Assembly: GCA_963761115.1 (NCBI GenBank)
Contig: CAVXFS010000005.1
Coordinates: forward strand, 744,001-808,000
Direction of reading: 5' to 3'
From: CAVXFS01 sp963761115
Lineage (GTDB): Bacteria > Pseudomonadota > Gammaproteobacteria > Burkholderiales > Gallionellaceae
DNA length: 64,000 bases
The notes below the pieces were generated by a model that was not told the origin of the DNA, searched no databases, and saw only the letters and a list, made by a program, of their open reading frames with translations. This document shows, piece after piece, positions 17,438 through 26,761 of the stretch. The position numbers and the translations under genes were made by a program. Numbering within the stretch: position 1 is the first letter of the stretch; every line of letters begins with the position of its first letter.

Positions 17438-18952
17438 TTACCGCGTAGCCTGCAACGGCTGACGCCTTGTCTCCTGCTTTACATCCCGCACAAAGGCTAC
17501 GAAACGCGTGGCCCAATAACAACTGCCGATGGTGCGCAGATGGGTGTAGGAAGCCAGCAGGTTGCGCACGATCAATCCGTCATGCTTGCCATCGATACCG
17601 TAGCCTCGCGCGACCTGATAGGCGAATCTTGAGTCCTCAGGCAGGTTCTCCAGGCTGGAATAGTGGAACTCGTGCGCCCGGATCCGCTCGGCCGGGTCAT
17701 GCGGGCGCGGCCACGGGTGGCCGGCTTCCTCTGCCAGATGCACATAGCCGCGGCCCACCGGCCTGTCGTGCATCAGTGTGTCCGCCGGGATCGCACCGAC
17801 CATCTGGAATGACTTGCCTTGATAGGTGATCTGCCGGGACAGATACATCAGCCCGCCGCATTCGGCGTAGGCGGGCATGCCGGACTCGATCGCCTGTTTG
17901 ATCTCGGCGCGCATGGTGATATTGGCTTCCAGTTCTCGCGCGCACACTTCCGGGAAGCCGCCGCCGATATACAGCGCATCGATCTCGGGCAGATGTGCAT
18001 CGTTCAACGTGTCGAAGGGCACCAGTTTGGCGCCGGCAGCGGCCAGCGCATCGAGGTCATCGGCATAATAGAAACCGAATGCGCGGTCGCGTGCGATGCC
18101 GATGCGTATGTTGCCTGTTGAAGGAAAACCTTCGGATTGATCGCGAGCGTCATCAAACTTATTCCTTCCCCCTTGCAGGGGGAAGGCTAGGATGGGGGTA
18201 GAGACGTCGAGTGACTGCAGAGGCTCAACCCCCTCCCCAACCCTCCCCCTGCCAGGGGGAGGGAGTATGTCTGCTTTAGCCTTGGCTGTGATGGCAAGCA
18301 GCTTTTCCAGATCAACCTGTTCCGCGATAGCCTCTCCGATACCGCGGATGCGGTTCGCCGCTTCGCCGGATTCGTTGCTCGGCATCAGGCCGAGGTGGCG
18401 CTCGACGATCTCCAGTCGCTCGTCGTGCTGGATCGCGCCGATCACCGGCACGTCGGTGTAATGTTCGATGACTTCGCGCAGCTTCGCTTCATGCCTGCTG
18501 CCGCCGAGGTTGTTGAGGATCACGCCGGCGATGGAGATGTCGCGGTCGAAGGCCTGGTAGCCGAGGATCAGCGGCGCGATGCCGCGCGTCATGCCGCGCG
18601 CGTCGATCACCAGCACCACCGGCAGGTCGAGCAGCTTGGCCAGTTCTGCATTGCTGTTGCTGCCGTCGAGTGCGAGGCCGTCATACAACCCCTTGTTGCC
18701 CTCGACCAGGTTGATGTCCGAGCAGTTGCGTGCAAACGTGGAGACGACTTCATCGCGTTCCATCAGGTACAGGTCGAGGTTGCGACAGGCGCGCCCGCTG
18801 GCCTGCGACAGCCACATCGGGTCGATGTAGTCCGGCCCTTTTTTAAAGGGCTGCACGGCATGGCCGCGCGAACTCAATGCCGCGCACAAGCCGATGCTGA
18901 CCGTGGTCTTGCCTGAGGATTTGTGTGCGGCGGAGACAAGAAACCGGTGCAT
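17438..18952 (-). CDS. dsrN: DsrN, siroheme amidase (CobB/CbiA-type glutamine amidotransferase)
   Basis: 504 residues. The N-terminal ATPase domain has the P-loop AAHKSSGKTT and PFKKGPDYIDPMW. The C-terminal class I glutamine amidotransferase domain has AECGGLMYL with the nucleophilic cysteine. This is the cobyrinate a,c-diamide synthase family; in dsr clusters it is DsrN, which amidates siroheme for DsrAB. The protein is longer than usual because about 40 residues (~229-268, 18150-18270) between the two domains are encoded by a copy of the dispersed repeat described separately. The frame stays open through the insert. The start overlaps the end of dsrP. Confidence 0.9.
   Translation of the reverse strand: MHRFLVSAAHKSSGKTTVSIGLCAALSSRGHAVQPFKKGPDYIDPMWLSQASGRACRNLDLYLMERDEVVSTFARNCSDINLVEGNKGLYDGLALDGSNSNAELAKLLDLPVVLVIDARGMTRGIAPLILGYQAFDRDISIAGVILNNLGGSRHEAKLREVIEHYTDVPVIGAIQHDERLEIVERHLGLMPSNESGEAANRIRGIGEAIAEQVDLEKLLAITAKAKADILPPPGRGRVGEGVEPLQSLDVSTPILAFPLQGGRNKFDDARDQSEGFPSTGNIRIGIARDRAFGFYYADDLDALAAAGAKLVPFDTLNDAHLPEIDALYIGGGFPEVCARELEANITMRAEIKQAIESGMPAYAECGGLMYLSRQITYQGKSFQMVGAIPADTLMHDRPVGRGYVHLAEEAGHPWPRPHDPAERIRAHEFHYSSLENLPEDSRFAYQVARGYGIDGKHDGLIVRNLLASYTHLRTIGSCYWATRFVAFVRDVKQETRRQPLQATR
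18164..18263. repeat. Dispersed double-hairpin repeat, copy R1 (inside dsrN)
   Basis: Two perfect C/G-rich hairpins (18164-18186 and 18241-18263, each 10-bp arms around a 3-base loop) joined by a linker containing GGATGGGGGTAGAG and CTCAACCCCCTCCCC. The same parts occur in copies near 25.6, 27.2, 31.2 and 63.3 kb. Here the element lies within the dsrN reading frame without breaking it. Confidence 0.85.
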
Positions 18953-20142
18953 CAGTCGTTTTCCAGGGGGTGCTTGTGTTCAATGTCATGAGGCAGAAGG
19001 GAATCGATCACGCGCACGCCGATTATGGTGATCAGGAATGCGATGGCGATGCCGCCGAATCCAAGCAGGAATTCAGGCAGGGAAGGGGTATAGCTGCCAA
19101 TCTGTCCGTCGCCAAAACTGCTGCTGGCAATAAAACCGGGGAAGATCGAAAGCGGAAACGCCTGGCCGCCGATGATGAAGACATAGAGCAGGATGAAGCT
19201 GCCGAGGATGACCAGCAGCGAAGCGGCGACGACAAATTTTGTTTTCCCCAGGCTGGGATGGTAGATCAGCAGCAACGGCAGCAAACTGCCCAGCGCGACG
19301 TATCCGGCCCAGAACATCCACGGATAGATGCCACCATCCCTGAGGATGAAATGCTCGAAGGCAGTCTGTCTGGCGAAATACAGGTTGGTCAGGTGGTACA
19401 CCGCGACCAGGTAAAGCGTGCCGATCACGAAGATGCCAAGCAGATGCTTCATGCGATTCAGTATCTCCGGGTCCTGGATCTTGCGGTTCCACGCATACAT
19501 CGCCGACTGTACGACATGGAACACCGCCAGTCCCCAGGCGAAGGACATCACCAGGAACATCGGCGGCAGGATCGCCGAAGCGTAAGCCTGGCGCGCGACC
19601 AGGAAAGCGAAGATCAATCCGGTGCCGGTGGTGAGGATGATGCGCCAGGTGAACACGGCCAGGCCGAAGGGCTTGATCCAGGGATTCATGCGCCGTTCCA
19701 GCAACGACCACATATACAGCGCGACCAGCGTGAACAGGCCACTGTACAGGATGATGTTCCAGGCAAATACTGAGGTCGGGTTGAAATTGGTGGCGGCGAC
19801 GATGATGCGGTCGGGACGGCCCAGGTCCAGCATCAGCACGAACAGCCCGCCCGCCAGCAGCGCGATCGACAGCATGCCGGCCAGCGGTGCGCGTCCCTTG
19901 TACACGGCCTTGCCGAACACCGAGCCGATGGAGGCGATGTTGAGCACACCGGAAGCCGCGACGATCATGAAGATGGCGAACACGTGGGGCATGCCCCACA
20001 CGATCTGGTTGTTCATGCCGGTGACGACATGGCCATGCTCTTCGATGTAGTACTCGGCACCCAGTCCAGCGGCAAGCACGAGCGCGCCGAGCGCGACCAG
20101 CATATAGAAGTAGCGACTGTCGGATTGGGCAAAGGTCTTCAT
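18952..20142 (-). CDS. dsrP: DsrP, NrfD-type integral membrane subunit
   Basis: 396 residues with about ten membrane segments, an NrfD/PsrC-type quinone-interacting protein. It begins MKTFAQSDSRYFYMLVALGALVLAAG. The upstream open frame overlaps dsrO and is not coding; the ATG at 20142 overlaps the dsrO stop by one base. DsrP works with DsrO and the triheme DsrJ to pass electrons between the quinone pool and the DsrMK module at the cytoplasmic membrane. Coupled to dsrN by a similar one-base overlap. Confidence 0.93.
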   Translation of the reverse strand: MKTFAQSDSRYFYMLVALGALVLAAGLGAEYYIEEHGHVVTGMNNQIVWGMPHVFAIFMIVAASGVLNIASIGSVFGKAVYKGRAPLAGMLSIALLAGGLFVLMLDLGRPDRIIVAATNFNPTSVFAWNIILYSGLFTLVALYMWSLLERRMNPWIKPFGLAVFTWRIILTTGTGLIFAFLVARQAYASAILPPMFLVMSFAWGLAVFHVVQSAMYAWNRKIQDPEILNRMKHLLGIFVIGTLYLVAVYHLTNLYFARQTAFEHFILRDGGIYPWMFWAGYVALGSLLPLLLIYHPSLGKTKFVVAASLLVILGSFILLYVFIIGGQAFPLSIFPGFIASSSFGDGQIGSYTPSLPEFLLGFGGIAIAFLITIIGVRVIDSLLPHDIEHKHPLEND

Positions 20143-20879
20143 CACAGTCCCACGAAGGAAAAGCCGGGATCCAGTCCCAGGTCGGCGCGCAGTTTCGAGG
20201 TGGCGACGCTGCTGAGGCGCTGGCGGATCTCGCTGTTGCGATCGTTCAGGTCGCCGAACAGGATCGCCTTGTGTCCGGCCTTGGCGCAGGCTTCGGCGCA
20301 AGCCGGTTGTTCGTCGCGATCGACGCGATGTACGCACAGGGTGCAGCTTTCGACCGTGCCCTGACCGCGCGGCATGTAGGAGTCGTGATCGATCACCGGT
20401 TCATGCACGAAGGAGCGCGCCTTGTAGGGACATGCCATCATGCAATAGCGGCAGCCGATGCAGCGATGCTTGTCCACCAGCACGATACCGTCCGCGCGCT
20501 TGAACGAGGCATTGGTCGGGCACACATCGACGCAGGGCGGTTCGGCGCAATGCTGGCACATCATCGGCAGCGACAACTTGCGTCCGGTGGATTCCTGTTC
20601 CAGGTCCACCTTGCGTATCCATTGCACGTCGGTCGGCGTCCTGGCGATCGGCCAGCCGTTCTCCTTGCTGCAGGCGGTGATGCAATCGTCACAGCCTTCC
20701 TCGCACTGGGTGGTGTCGATCAGCATGCCCCAGCGCACGGCGCTGGAGGCGGGTTCACCGAGCGGGCGGGCATGGGCGGAGAAATCGAACAGCAGCAGGC
20801 CGGGCGCGATGGCGATACCGGCGGCCACGGCCGAGGCCTGGCCGAGGAACTTCCTGCGCTCTGTATCCACCCCGCTCAT
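20142..20879 (-). CDS. dsrO: DsrO, Tat-exported ferredoxin-like iron-sulfur subunit
   Basis: 245 residues. The N terminus has a twin-arginine signal (ERRKFLGQ) followed by a hydrophobic stretch, so it is exported folded to the periplasm. Four cysteine groups (CEEGCDDCITAC, CQHCAEPPCVDVCP, CIGCRYCMMACP, CTLCVHRVD...C) predict multiple 4Fe-4S clusters. It is the periplasmic electron-transfer partner of DsrP and DsrJ. The ATG at 20879 overlaps the dsrJ stop by four bases. Confidence 0.94.
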   Translation of the reverse strand: MSGVDTERRKFLGQASAVAAGIAIAPGLLLFDFSAHARPLGEPASSAVRWGMLIDTTQCEEGCDDCITACSKENGWPIARTPTDVQWIRKVDLEQESTGRKLSLPMMCQHCAEPPCVDVCPTNASFKRADGIVLVDKHRCIGCRYCMMACPYKARSFVHEPVIDHDSYMPRGQGTVESCTLCVHRVDRDEQPACAEACAKAGHKAILFGDLNDRNSEIRQRLSSVATSKLRADLGLDPGFSFVGL

Positions 20880-21235
20880 AGTTTGGTCTCCACGATGTTC
20901 TTGCGCTTGCTGGAATGGCACTCGAAACAATCTATCTTTACCTTGGCATATTCATGGCAGCCCTGGCAGAAATTCTCGCTGCTACCGAGCACGCTGTTGT
21001 TCTTCTTGCTGGCGTGGCATTCGACGCACCCTGCCAGGCTGTACTTGCCGCCGCGGATGCCGAGGCGCATGGTTTCATCTCGCTGGCGCAGGAGCACCAC
21101 CATATGATTGGTGCGCATGAACTTCGGATCGTCCACGCAATGCCCGCCCAGGCCGATGTCGAGCTTGGGGCCGATCGCGTCCGACGCCCAGGCGGGCGTG
21201 AGGGCAAGCAGCAAGATGAGCAACAGAAGTTTCAT
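20876..21235 (-). CDS. dsrJ: DsrJ, periplasmic triheme cytochrome c
   Basis: 119 residues with a signal peptide (1-18). Three heme c motifs are visible: CVECH at 70-74, CQGCH at 90-94 and CFECH at 103-107. An extra cysteine at 33, in HCVDDPKFMRTNHM, matches the position of the unusual cysteine heme ligand described for DsrJ of Allochromatium. Part of the DsrMKJOP transmembrane complex. Confidence 0.93.
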   Translation of the reverse strand: MKLLLLILLLALTPAWASDAIGPKLDIGLGGHCVDDPKFMRTNHMVVLLRQRDETMRLGIRGGKYSLAGCVECHASKKNNSVLGSSENFCQGCHEYAKVKIDCFECHSSKRKNIVETKL

Positions 21236-21289
21236 GGTTTGTAATATTTCAAGCTGTAATCGGACTTCAGCGTTCTACCCCCAATCCCG

Positions 21290-23257
21290 TCATTCCCCCA
21301 GCCCCATCTGTATATACCCTGTCGGGCAAACATCCTTGCAGATGTGGCAGCCGATGCATTTGTCATAGTCGGTGTCCACATAGCGACCGGTAGTCGATTT
21401 CGACTTGGGTACGCGGAACACGGCGACCTGCGGGCAATACACCACGCAGTTGTCGCACTCGAAGCACATGCCGCAGCTCATGCAGCGCTTGGCTTCGGTA
21501 ACAGCCTCGGTTTCGCTCAGGCAGTGCAGTCGCTCCTCGAAATTGCCCAGTGCGGTTTTCTCGTCCAGCGTGATGACGCCGCGTTTCACCCGTGGCGTGA
21601 ACGGGAAGTGCCCGAGGAAAAGCTCCTCGTGCGGAATGATGTAACGCATGGAGCGGTTGTCGAAGTTATGCACGGCCACATTGGAATCGTCGGTGCCGCG
21701 TATCGGTTCGTGGCTTTCGTTTACCTGCAAACCCTTTTCCGCCATCTTGCGCAGCAGGTCGAACTGGTGCACGTCTATCTTCGGGCGCTTGTCCAGTTCC
21801 TCACCGGCAAGGAAACGCTCGATGCCTTCTGCTGCGATCGAGCCGTGGCCGATGGCAGTGGTGAGCAGGTGCGGACGCACCACGTCGCCGCCGACGAAGA
21901 TACCCGGTTTGCCGGTGACCTGGTAATTCTTGTCGGACGCGATCGCACCCTTGCCGTTGTCGAATTCTTCCAGGCCGGTAAAGTCCACAGCCTGACCGAT
22001 GGCCGATACGATCAGGTCTGCGGGCAGGTCCTGTTCGCTGTTTTCCTTCTTGTTGATCTCAAGCTTGCCGCCGACGATCTTTGCCTCGCATTCGGCGACG
22101 CGCAGTGCGGTGGCGCGGCCATTGGCATCGCGCACGATGCCGACCGGAACCAGCCCGCCGCGGATCGCGATGCCTTCTGACATGGCCTGCTCGATCTCAT
22201 GCTTGTTGGCCTGCATCTTGTCGATCGGGAAGATCGAGGTCAGCACGACTTCTGCGCCCTGCTTGGCCGAGATGTCGGCAACGTCCTGTGCCAGGTGGCC
22301 GGCGATGGCGAGTTCAGAATCGGTCGGCTGGGAATGTTCGATATGCCCCAGGCGTCGCGCCACCGTGGCTACGTCGATCGAGGTGTCGCCGCCGCCGACC
22401 ACTACCACGCGCTTGCCGACATGCTGCAAACGACCGTCATTGAAGGCGCGCAGGAACGCGGTCGCGGTCACCACATTGGGTGCCTCGGAATCGGCGATCG
22501 GCAGGGCGCGTCCGGCTTGCGCTCCCATGCCGAGGAACACGGCGTCGAAATCCTTGCGGATCTCCTCCATGGTGATGTCCTTGCCGATGTGGCACTTCAG
22601 GCGCGTCTTCACGCCGAGGTCGACGATGCGCTGGATCTCCGCGTCGAGGATATGGCGCGGCGTGCGGAAGCCGGGAATGCCGTAGCGCATCATGCCGCCG
22701 AGCAATTCGTGTTCGTCGAACACGGTGGCTTCATGCCCCTTCAGCGCCAGCTGGTAGGCGCAGGCAAGTCCCGCCGGGCCGCCGCCGATGATCGCGACTT
22801 TCTTGCCGGTGCTGGTGGTCGCCTTGGGGTACTGCAGATTGTGTTCGATGGCGTACTCGCCAAGGAAGTGCTCGACCGAGTTGATGCCGACATGGTCTTC
22901 CAGCGCATTGCGGTTGCAGCCGGTTTCGCACGGGGCCGGACATACACGTCCCATCACCGAAGGGAAGGGATTGGCTTCGGTCAGCCTGCGCCAGGCGTAT
23001 TCCTGCCACGTCATCGCCGGCTTGCCATCGGCGCCCATGGGTGGCTTCTCGATGCCGCGCACGATGTTCAGGTAACCGCGGATGTCCTCTCCGGCCGGAC
23101 AACTGCCCTGGCATGGCGCGGTGGACTGGATGTAGGTCGGGCATTTATACGTGTAGCTCGACTGGAATATCTTGTCGCGCAGGGAATGCACCTCGGCGTC
23201 ACCGTCCTTGTAACGGCGGAAGTTCAGTTTGCTGGATACTTCTGTTGATGCTGACAT
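21290..23257 (-). CDS. dsrL: DsrL, NAD(P)H-dependent iron-sulfur flavoprotein
   Basis: 655 residues of the GltD/NfnB type. The N-terminal part carries Fe-S cysteines (CPTYIQSTAPCQGSCPAG, CPAPCETGCNR). The FAD site is IIGGGPAGLACAYQLALKGHE and the nucleotide site is VVVVGGGDTSIDVA. A C-terminal bi-cluster ferredoxin domain (CMSCGMCFECDNCVVYCP, CIGCHICKDVCP) ends the protein. DsrL passes electrons from DsrAB to NAD(P)+ during sulfur oxidation and marks the oxidative direction of the pathway. It sits between dsrK and dsrJ, the standard order. Confidence 0.95.
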   Translation of the reverse strand: MSASTEVSSKLNFRRYKDGDAEVHSLRDKIFQSSYTYKCPTYIQSTAPCQGSCPAGEDIRGYLNIVRGIEKPPMGADGKPAMTWQEYAWRRLTEANPFPSVMGRVCPAPCETGCNRNALEDHVGINSVEHFLGEYAIEHNLQYPKATTSTGKKVAIIGGGPAGLACAYQLALKGHEATVFDEHELLGGMMRYGIPGFRTPRHILDAEIQRIVDLGVKTRLKCHIGKDITMEEIRKDFDAVFLGMGAQAGRALPIADSEAPNVVTATAFLRAFNDGRLQHVGKRVVVVGGGDTSIDVATVARRLGHIEHSQPTDSELAIAGHLAQDVADISAKQGAEVVLTSIFPIDKMQANKHEIEQAMSEGIAIRGGLVPVGIVRDANGRATALRVAECEAKIVGGKLEINKKENSEQDLPADLIVSAIGQAVDFTGLEEFDNGKGAIASDKNYQVTGKPGIFVGGDVVRPHLLTTAIGHGSIAAEGIERFLAGEELDKRPKIDVHQFDLLRKMAEKGLQVNESHEPIRGTDDSNVAVHNFDNRSMRYIIPHEELFLGHFPFTPRVKRGVITLDEKTALGNFEERLHCLSETEAVTEAKRCMSCGMCFECDNCVVYCPQVAVFRVPKSKSTTGRYVDTDYDKCIGCHICKDVCPTGYIQMGLGE

Positions 23258-23267
23258 CGTCGATCTC

Positions 23268-24794
23268 CTATTTATCGCCTAACTGGATTGCATTGCTGAC
23301 TAATTGGTGCACGCCGCCGATCATGTCGCGCTTGAAGCCGTAGTAGGGCAGCACCTTGCTGAACTGGGTCTTGCAGATGGCGCAGATCGCCGCCATGTAA
23401 TTCACGCCGTGGTTGTCGACCACTTCCTTCAGCGCTTCCATGCGCGGCAGCGCGCCTTTCACGCGCAGGTCGAGCAGGTCGTCGGTGAGCAGGCCGCCGC
23501 CACCGCCGCAGCAGAAGGTCTTCTCGCGCGTGGTCGCATCTGACATCTCGACGAAATTGTGGGCCACCGCCTTGATGATGTTGCGCGGGATCTCGAACTG
23601 GCCGCCCGGCTCGTCGCCCATGCGCGAGGCGCGCGCCACGTTGCAGGAGTCGTGGAAGGTGATCACCAGGTGGTCGTTGGCACTCTTGTCGATCCTGAGC
23701 GCATCGCGTTCGAGCAGGTCCCAGGTGTATTCGCAGATGTGGCTCGGCTGTTTGTAGCGCGAGTCGAGCTGCTTTTGCAGCATCATCCCGAACGGATCGT
23801 CTGCGCCGGCACCGACCCCGGACAGGGTGTTCCAGAAACTGTAGGCGACGCGCCAGGCATGGCCGCATTCGCCGACGATGATGCGCTTGACGCCGAGATC
23901 GAGCGCGGCCTGGCGGATACGCAGCGCGACCAGGCGCATCTGCTCGTAGTTGCCGATGAACAGGCCGAAGTTGGCCGCCTCCGACGACATCGACGACAGC
24001 GTCCAGCTCACGCCTGCGGCATGGAACACCTTGGCATAGCCGATCAGGCCGTCGATATGCGGCTCGGCGAAAAAGTCGGCGGAAGGCGTGATCAGCAGCA
24101 CTTCCGCGCCCTTGACGTCGATCGGGAAGCGCACGTCGATACCGGTGTCTTCCTTCACATCCTCTTCCAGTCCTTCCATCGTGTTGAACAGCGCCGGTCC
24201 CGGCAGGCCGAGGTTGTTGCCGATCACGTGCACCTTGCCGATGATCTCGTTGCTGTATTTCTGGCCGTAGCCGACCGAGTCAAGGATCTCGCGCGCGGCC
24301 ATGGTGATCTCGGCGGTGTCGATGCCGTACGGGCAGAACACCGAGCAGCGGCGGCATTCAGAGCACTGGTGGAAATAGGTATACCACTCGTCCAGCACGT
24401 TGCGCGTCAGGTCGCGCGCGCCGACCAACTTGGGGAACAGCTTGCCTGGCAAGGTGAAGTAACGGCGATAGACGCTGCGCAGCAGGTCCTGGCGCGCCAC
24501 CGGCATGTTCTTCGGGTCCTGCGTGCCGATGAAATAATGACACTTGTCGGAACAGGCGCCGCAATGCACACAGGCATCGAGGAACACCTTGACCGAGCGG
24601 TACTTGGTGAGCAATTCACCCATCTTGTCGAGCGCGGTTTCCTTCCAGTTTTCCGGCAGTTCGCCGGGGAAGCCGAGTGCTTCCTGGATCTTTTCGTTGG
24701 CGGCAAACGGCTTCACGCCCTCCATCGCGCCGGGGCGCAGGTCCGGGATGATCGGAATGACGCGGAAGGGGGGGGCGGTGATGGTGGCGGCCAT
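23268..24794 (-). CDS. dsrK: DsrK, HdrD-like iron-sulfur catalytic subunit
   Basis: 508 residues. Two 4Fe-4S binding groups (CVHCGACSDKCHY and CSECRRCSVFCPYG) are followed by CCG-type motifs, including CCGGGGGLLTDD, that bind the noncubane cluster of heterodisulfide reductases. DsrK reacts with the DsrC trisulfide or disulfide on the cytoplasmic side. The start at 24794 gives the family N terminus and overlaps nothing; dsrM ends three bases upstream. Confidence 0.94.
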   Translation of the reverse strand: MAATITAPPFRVIPIIPDLRPGAMEGVKPFAANEKIQEALGFPGELPENWKETALDKMGELLTKYRSVKVFLDACVHCGACSDKCHYFIGTQDPKNMPVARQDLLRSVYRRYFTLPGKLFPKLVGARDLTRNVLDEWYTYFHQCSECRRCSVFCPYGIDTAEITMAAREILDSVGYGQKYSNEIIGKVHVIGNNLGLPGPALFNTMEGLEEDVKEDTGIDVRFPIDVKGAEVLLITPSADFFAEPHIDGLIGYAKVFHAAGVSWTLSSMSSEAANFGLFIGNYEQMRLVALRIRQAALDLGVKRIIVGECGHAWRVAYSFWNTLSGVGAGADDPFGMMLQKQLDSRYKQPSHICEYTWDLLERDALRIDKSANDHLVITFHDSCNVARASRMGDEPGGQFEIPRNIIKAVAHNFVEMSDATTREKTFCCGGGGGLLTDDLLDLRVKGALPRMEALKEVVDNHGVNYMAAICAICKTQFSKVLPYYGFKRDMIGGVHQLVSNAIQLGDK

Positions 24795-24796
24795 GG

Positions 24797-25510
24797 TTAT
24801 TTCTCCAGTTCGGCCGCCCACGGCGCCAGGTGGCGTTTTTCGCGCGGGTTGTCGACCTGGTTACGGGTGGGCGAGAAGAACACGCCCGGTGCGTGCAGCA
24901 GCTTGCTGAACGGGAAGATGATCAGCAGGGTGGCGACCAGCCCCAGGTGCAGGTACAGCACACCGTCCTGCGGCAGCGGTTGCCAGTTGAAGGTCATCAG
25001 GCCAACGCAGAAATTCTTCAGCGAGATGATGTCGGTGTGGGAGATGAATTTCATCAGCAGGCCGGAGCCGGCGATCAACAGCAGGAACGCCAGCATCAGG
25101 TGGTCGGACGGCGTCGAGATATAGCGGATGCGTTCGACAAAGATGCGCCGTGCCCACAGTCCGCTCAGTCCGAGCACCATGGTCAGGCCGGCATAGATGC
25201 CGAACGGCTGGATCAGCCCGACCCATGCCCAGTCGGTGAAATAACGCAGGTGGCGCAGCAACACCAGCGCCAGGCTGACATGGAACACCCAGCCTGCCGC
25301 CCAGGTCCACAGGTTGCCCTTGAACAGGCTTTCGAACAGCACGACTTCGCGCGTCATGCGCAACACCACCCCGCCACTGGTGGTCGGCGCCGGCGTGGTC
25401 GGGATCTTCAGCGGTGCAGGGGTGCGCGAGTAATCATAAATCCGGTACCCCAGTCCAAGCGCGAACAGCGCGAACGCGAAGTAGAACAACAGGGTAAATA
25501 GCATGCTCAT
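24797..25510 (-). CDS. dsrM: DsrM, NarI-like b-type cytochrome membrane subunit
   Basis: About 237 residues with five to six membrane segments and histidines placed for heme b ligation (FHVSLALVLLRHLRYF and LYLHLGLVATLLIIFPFSKLLHAPG), the NarI fold. It anchors DsrK and exchanges electrons with quinone. A second in-frame ATG at 25504 is an alternative start. A dispersed repeat lies between it and dsrC. Confidence 0.92.
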   Translation of the reverse strand: MSMLFTLLFYFAFALFALGLGYRIYDYSRTPAPLKIPTTPAPTTSGGVVLRMTREVVLFESLFKGNLWTWAAGWVFHVSLALVLLRHLRYFTDWAWVGLIQPFGIYAGLTMVLGLSGLWARRIFVERIRYISTPSDHLMLAFLLLIAGSGLLMKFISHTDIISLKNFCVGLMTFNWQPLPQDGVLYLHLGLVATLLIIFPFSKLLHAPGVFFSPTRNQVDNPREKRHLAPWAAELEK

Positions 25511-25563
25511 GCCGGATTTTCCATTAGGCCGGAAATACGGTCGGAATGAGTTATGCCGACTTT

Positions 25564-25648
25564 CTACCCCCATCCCAGCCTTCCCCCTGCAAGGGGGAAG
25601 GAGCCATGTTCCCTCCCCCTTGCAGGGGGAGGGTTAGGGTGGGGGTAG
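25564..25648. repeat. Dispersed double-hairpin repeat, copy R2 (dsrC-dsrM gap)
   Basis: Hairpins at 25579-25601 and 25611-25633, bounded by the inverted sequences CTACCCCC (25564-25571) and GGGGGTAG (25641-25648). It fills most of the 171-base gap between dsrC and dsrM. It could act as a transcript processing or attenuation point that favours high dsrC levels; this is inference. Confidence 0.85.
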
Positions 25649-25681
25649 AACGTATCCGTACTCCGCGCGGTTAATTTCCTG

Positions 25682-26017
25682 TCAGATGCAACCCGTAGGC
25701 TTGGGCAGACCGGCGATCTTGCATGCCTGCTTGGCCGGGCCGTACGGGAACAGGTCGTACAGGTACTGGCTGTTGCCCTTTTCGGCACCGAACTTCTTGC
25801 CGATCGCCTTGGTCAGCACGCGCACTGCCGGCGCGATCTGGTACTCGTCGTAATATTCGCGCAGGAAATTGACGACTTCCCAGTGGTTGTCTGTCATCTC
25901 AACGTTTTCGGACTTGGCGAGGTAATCGCCGACGTCCTTGTCCCACTCGCCGAGATTGACCAGATAGCCTTCCTCATCGGTTTCATAGGACTTGCCGTTC
26001 ACTTCGATACTGGCCAT
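25682..26017 (-). CDS. dsrC: DsrC sulfur carrier protein
   Basis: 111 residues, TusE/DsrC fold. The flexible C-terminal arm CKIAGLPKPTGCI holds both conserved cysteines, C99 and the penultimate C110, which are 11 residues apart as in true DsrC. The protein carries sulfur from DsrEFH to DsrAB as a persulfide/trisulfide and is then recycled by DsrMK. A GGAGAA ribosome site precedes the ATG. The gene lies between dsrH and the repeat ahead of dsrM. Confidence 0.97.
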   Translation of the reverse strand: MASIEVNGKSYETDEEGYLVNLGEWDKDVGDYLAKSENVEMTDNHWEVVNFLREYYDEYQIAPAVRVLTKAIGKKFGAEKGNSQYLYDLFPYGPAKQACKIAGLPKPTGCI

Positions 26018-26075
26018 GCTTATTCTCCTGTTGATGGATCAAAAAAATTCTTGCCACAAGGTTTTCAGTTACTTG

Positions 26076-26372
26076 CTACAGCCATGACTGGCAATTCTTG
26101 CTGCTGGCGACCAGGTCGACGAAGCCGCCGTAGTCCACCGTCGAGATACCCTCGATGATACGGTCGGCCATGCCGCGTGCCTCGAGATCGGGCAGCAGTA
26201 CATGGATCTTGAGCCGGCCCATCGCCTCGCGCATCCTGGCTTCCAGAGCGCCGCCTTCGATCGCAGCATACACCGCATCCTCGATCAGCAGGATCTCGCC
26301 CGTCTCGGTCACGCGCAGGCAGGAATCAAGCGAGGTGTTGGTCAGCGGCGATTTGTTGATGATATGCAACAT
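26076..26372 (-). CDS. dsrH: DsrH sulfurtransferase subunit
   Basis: 98 residues of the DsrH/TusB family: MLHIINKSPLTNTSLDSCLR, then ILLIEDAVYAA. Cys18 lies at the position of the family's cysteine. It forms the DsrE2F2H2 hexamer that hands sulfur to DsrC. The presence of dsrEFH is an established marker of the oxidative rather than the sulfate-reducing Dsr pathway. Confidence 0.93.
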   Translation of the reverse strand: MLHIINKSPLTNTSLDSCLRVTETGEILLIEDAVYAAIEGGALEARMREAMGRLKIHVLLPDLEARGMADRIIEGISTVDYGGFVDLVASSKNCQSWL

Positions 26373-26387
26373 GTCTGGGTCCCCTGT

Positions 26388-26753
26388 CTAGAAGCTCAGT
26401 ACCACGTCCTGCTGTTCCATCAACTCGCCCATCGCCTTGCTGTCGAGCACGGTCACATCGACCAGCAGGTCCTCTTCACTCAAGCCGCGCGCTTTCATCG
26501 ATTCCTGGTCGACGTAGAGTTTCTCGACGTCATAGCCATCCAGCGCGCGGTAAGTGGGGGAGAAATTCTTGGTCTCGATGCCCTTGGTCTGCTGGCCTTT
26601 TTTCAACTGGTACACGCCATCATCCATGAATACCAATGACACGTCCTGGTCGAAAGCGGCGCTGATCAGCACGACTTCCAGCGACTCCAGCGCGTAGATG
26701 GTGCCGTAAGGCGCCTTGCGGTTGACGAACATGAATTTCTTGATCTCGCTCAT
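26388..26753 (-). CDS. dsrF: DsrF sulfurtransferase subunit
   Basis: 121 residues of the DsrF/TusC family: KKFMFVNRKAPYGTIYALESLEVVLISAAFDQDVSLVFMDDGVYQL. The start at 26753 is chosen because the longer frame runs back through dsrE. Structural partner of DsrE and DsrH. Starts eight bases after dsrE ends. Confidence 0.93.
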   Translation of the reverse strand: MSEIKKFMFVNRKAPYGTIYALESLEVVLISAAFDQDVSLVFMDDGVYQLKKGQQTKGIETKNFSPTYRALDGYDVEKLYVDQESMKARGLSEEDLLVDVTVLDSKAMGELMEQQDVVLSF

Positions 26754-26761
26754 GCTGTCTC

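Noticed and set aside
23559..25124. Long plus-strand open frame opposite dsrK and dsrM
   Set aside because: Shadow of the two clear minus-strand genes; no ribosome site or family match.
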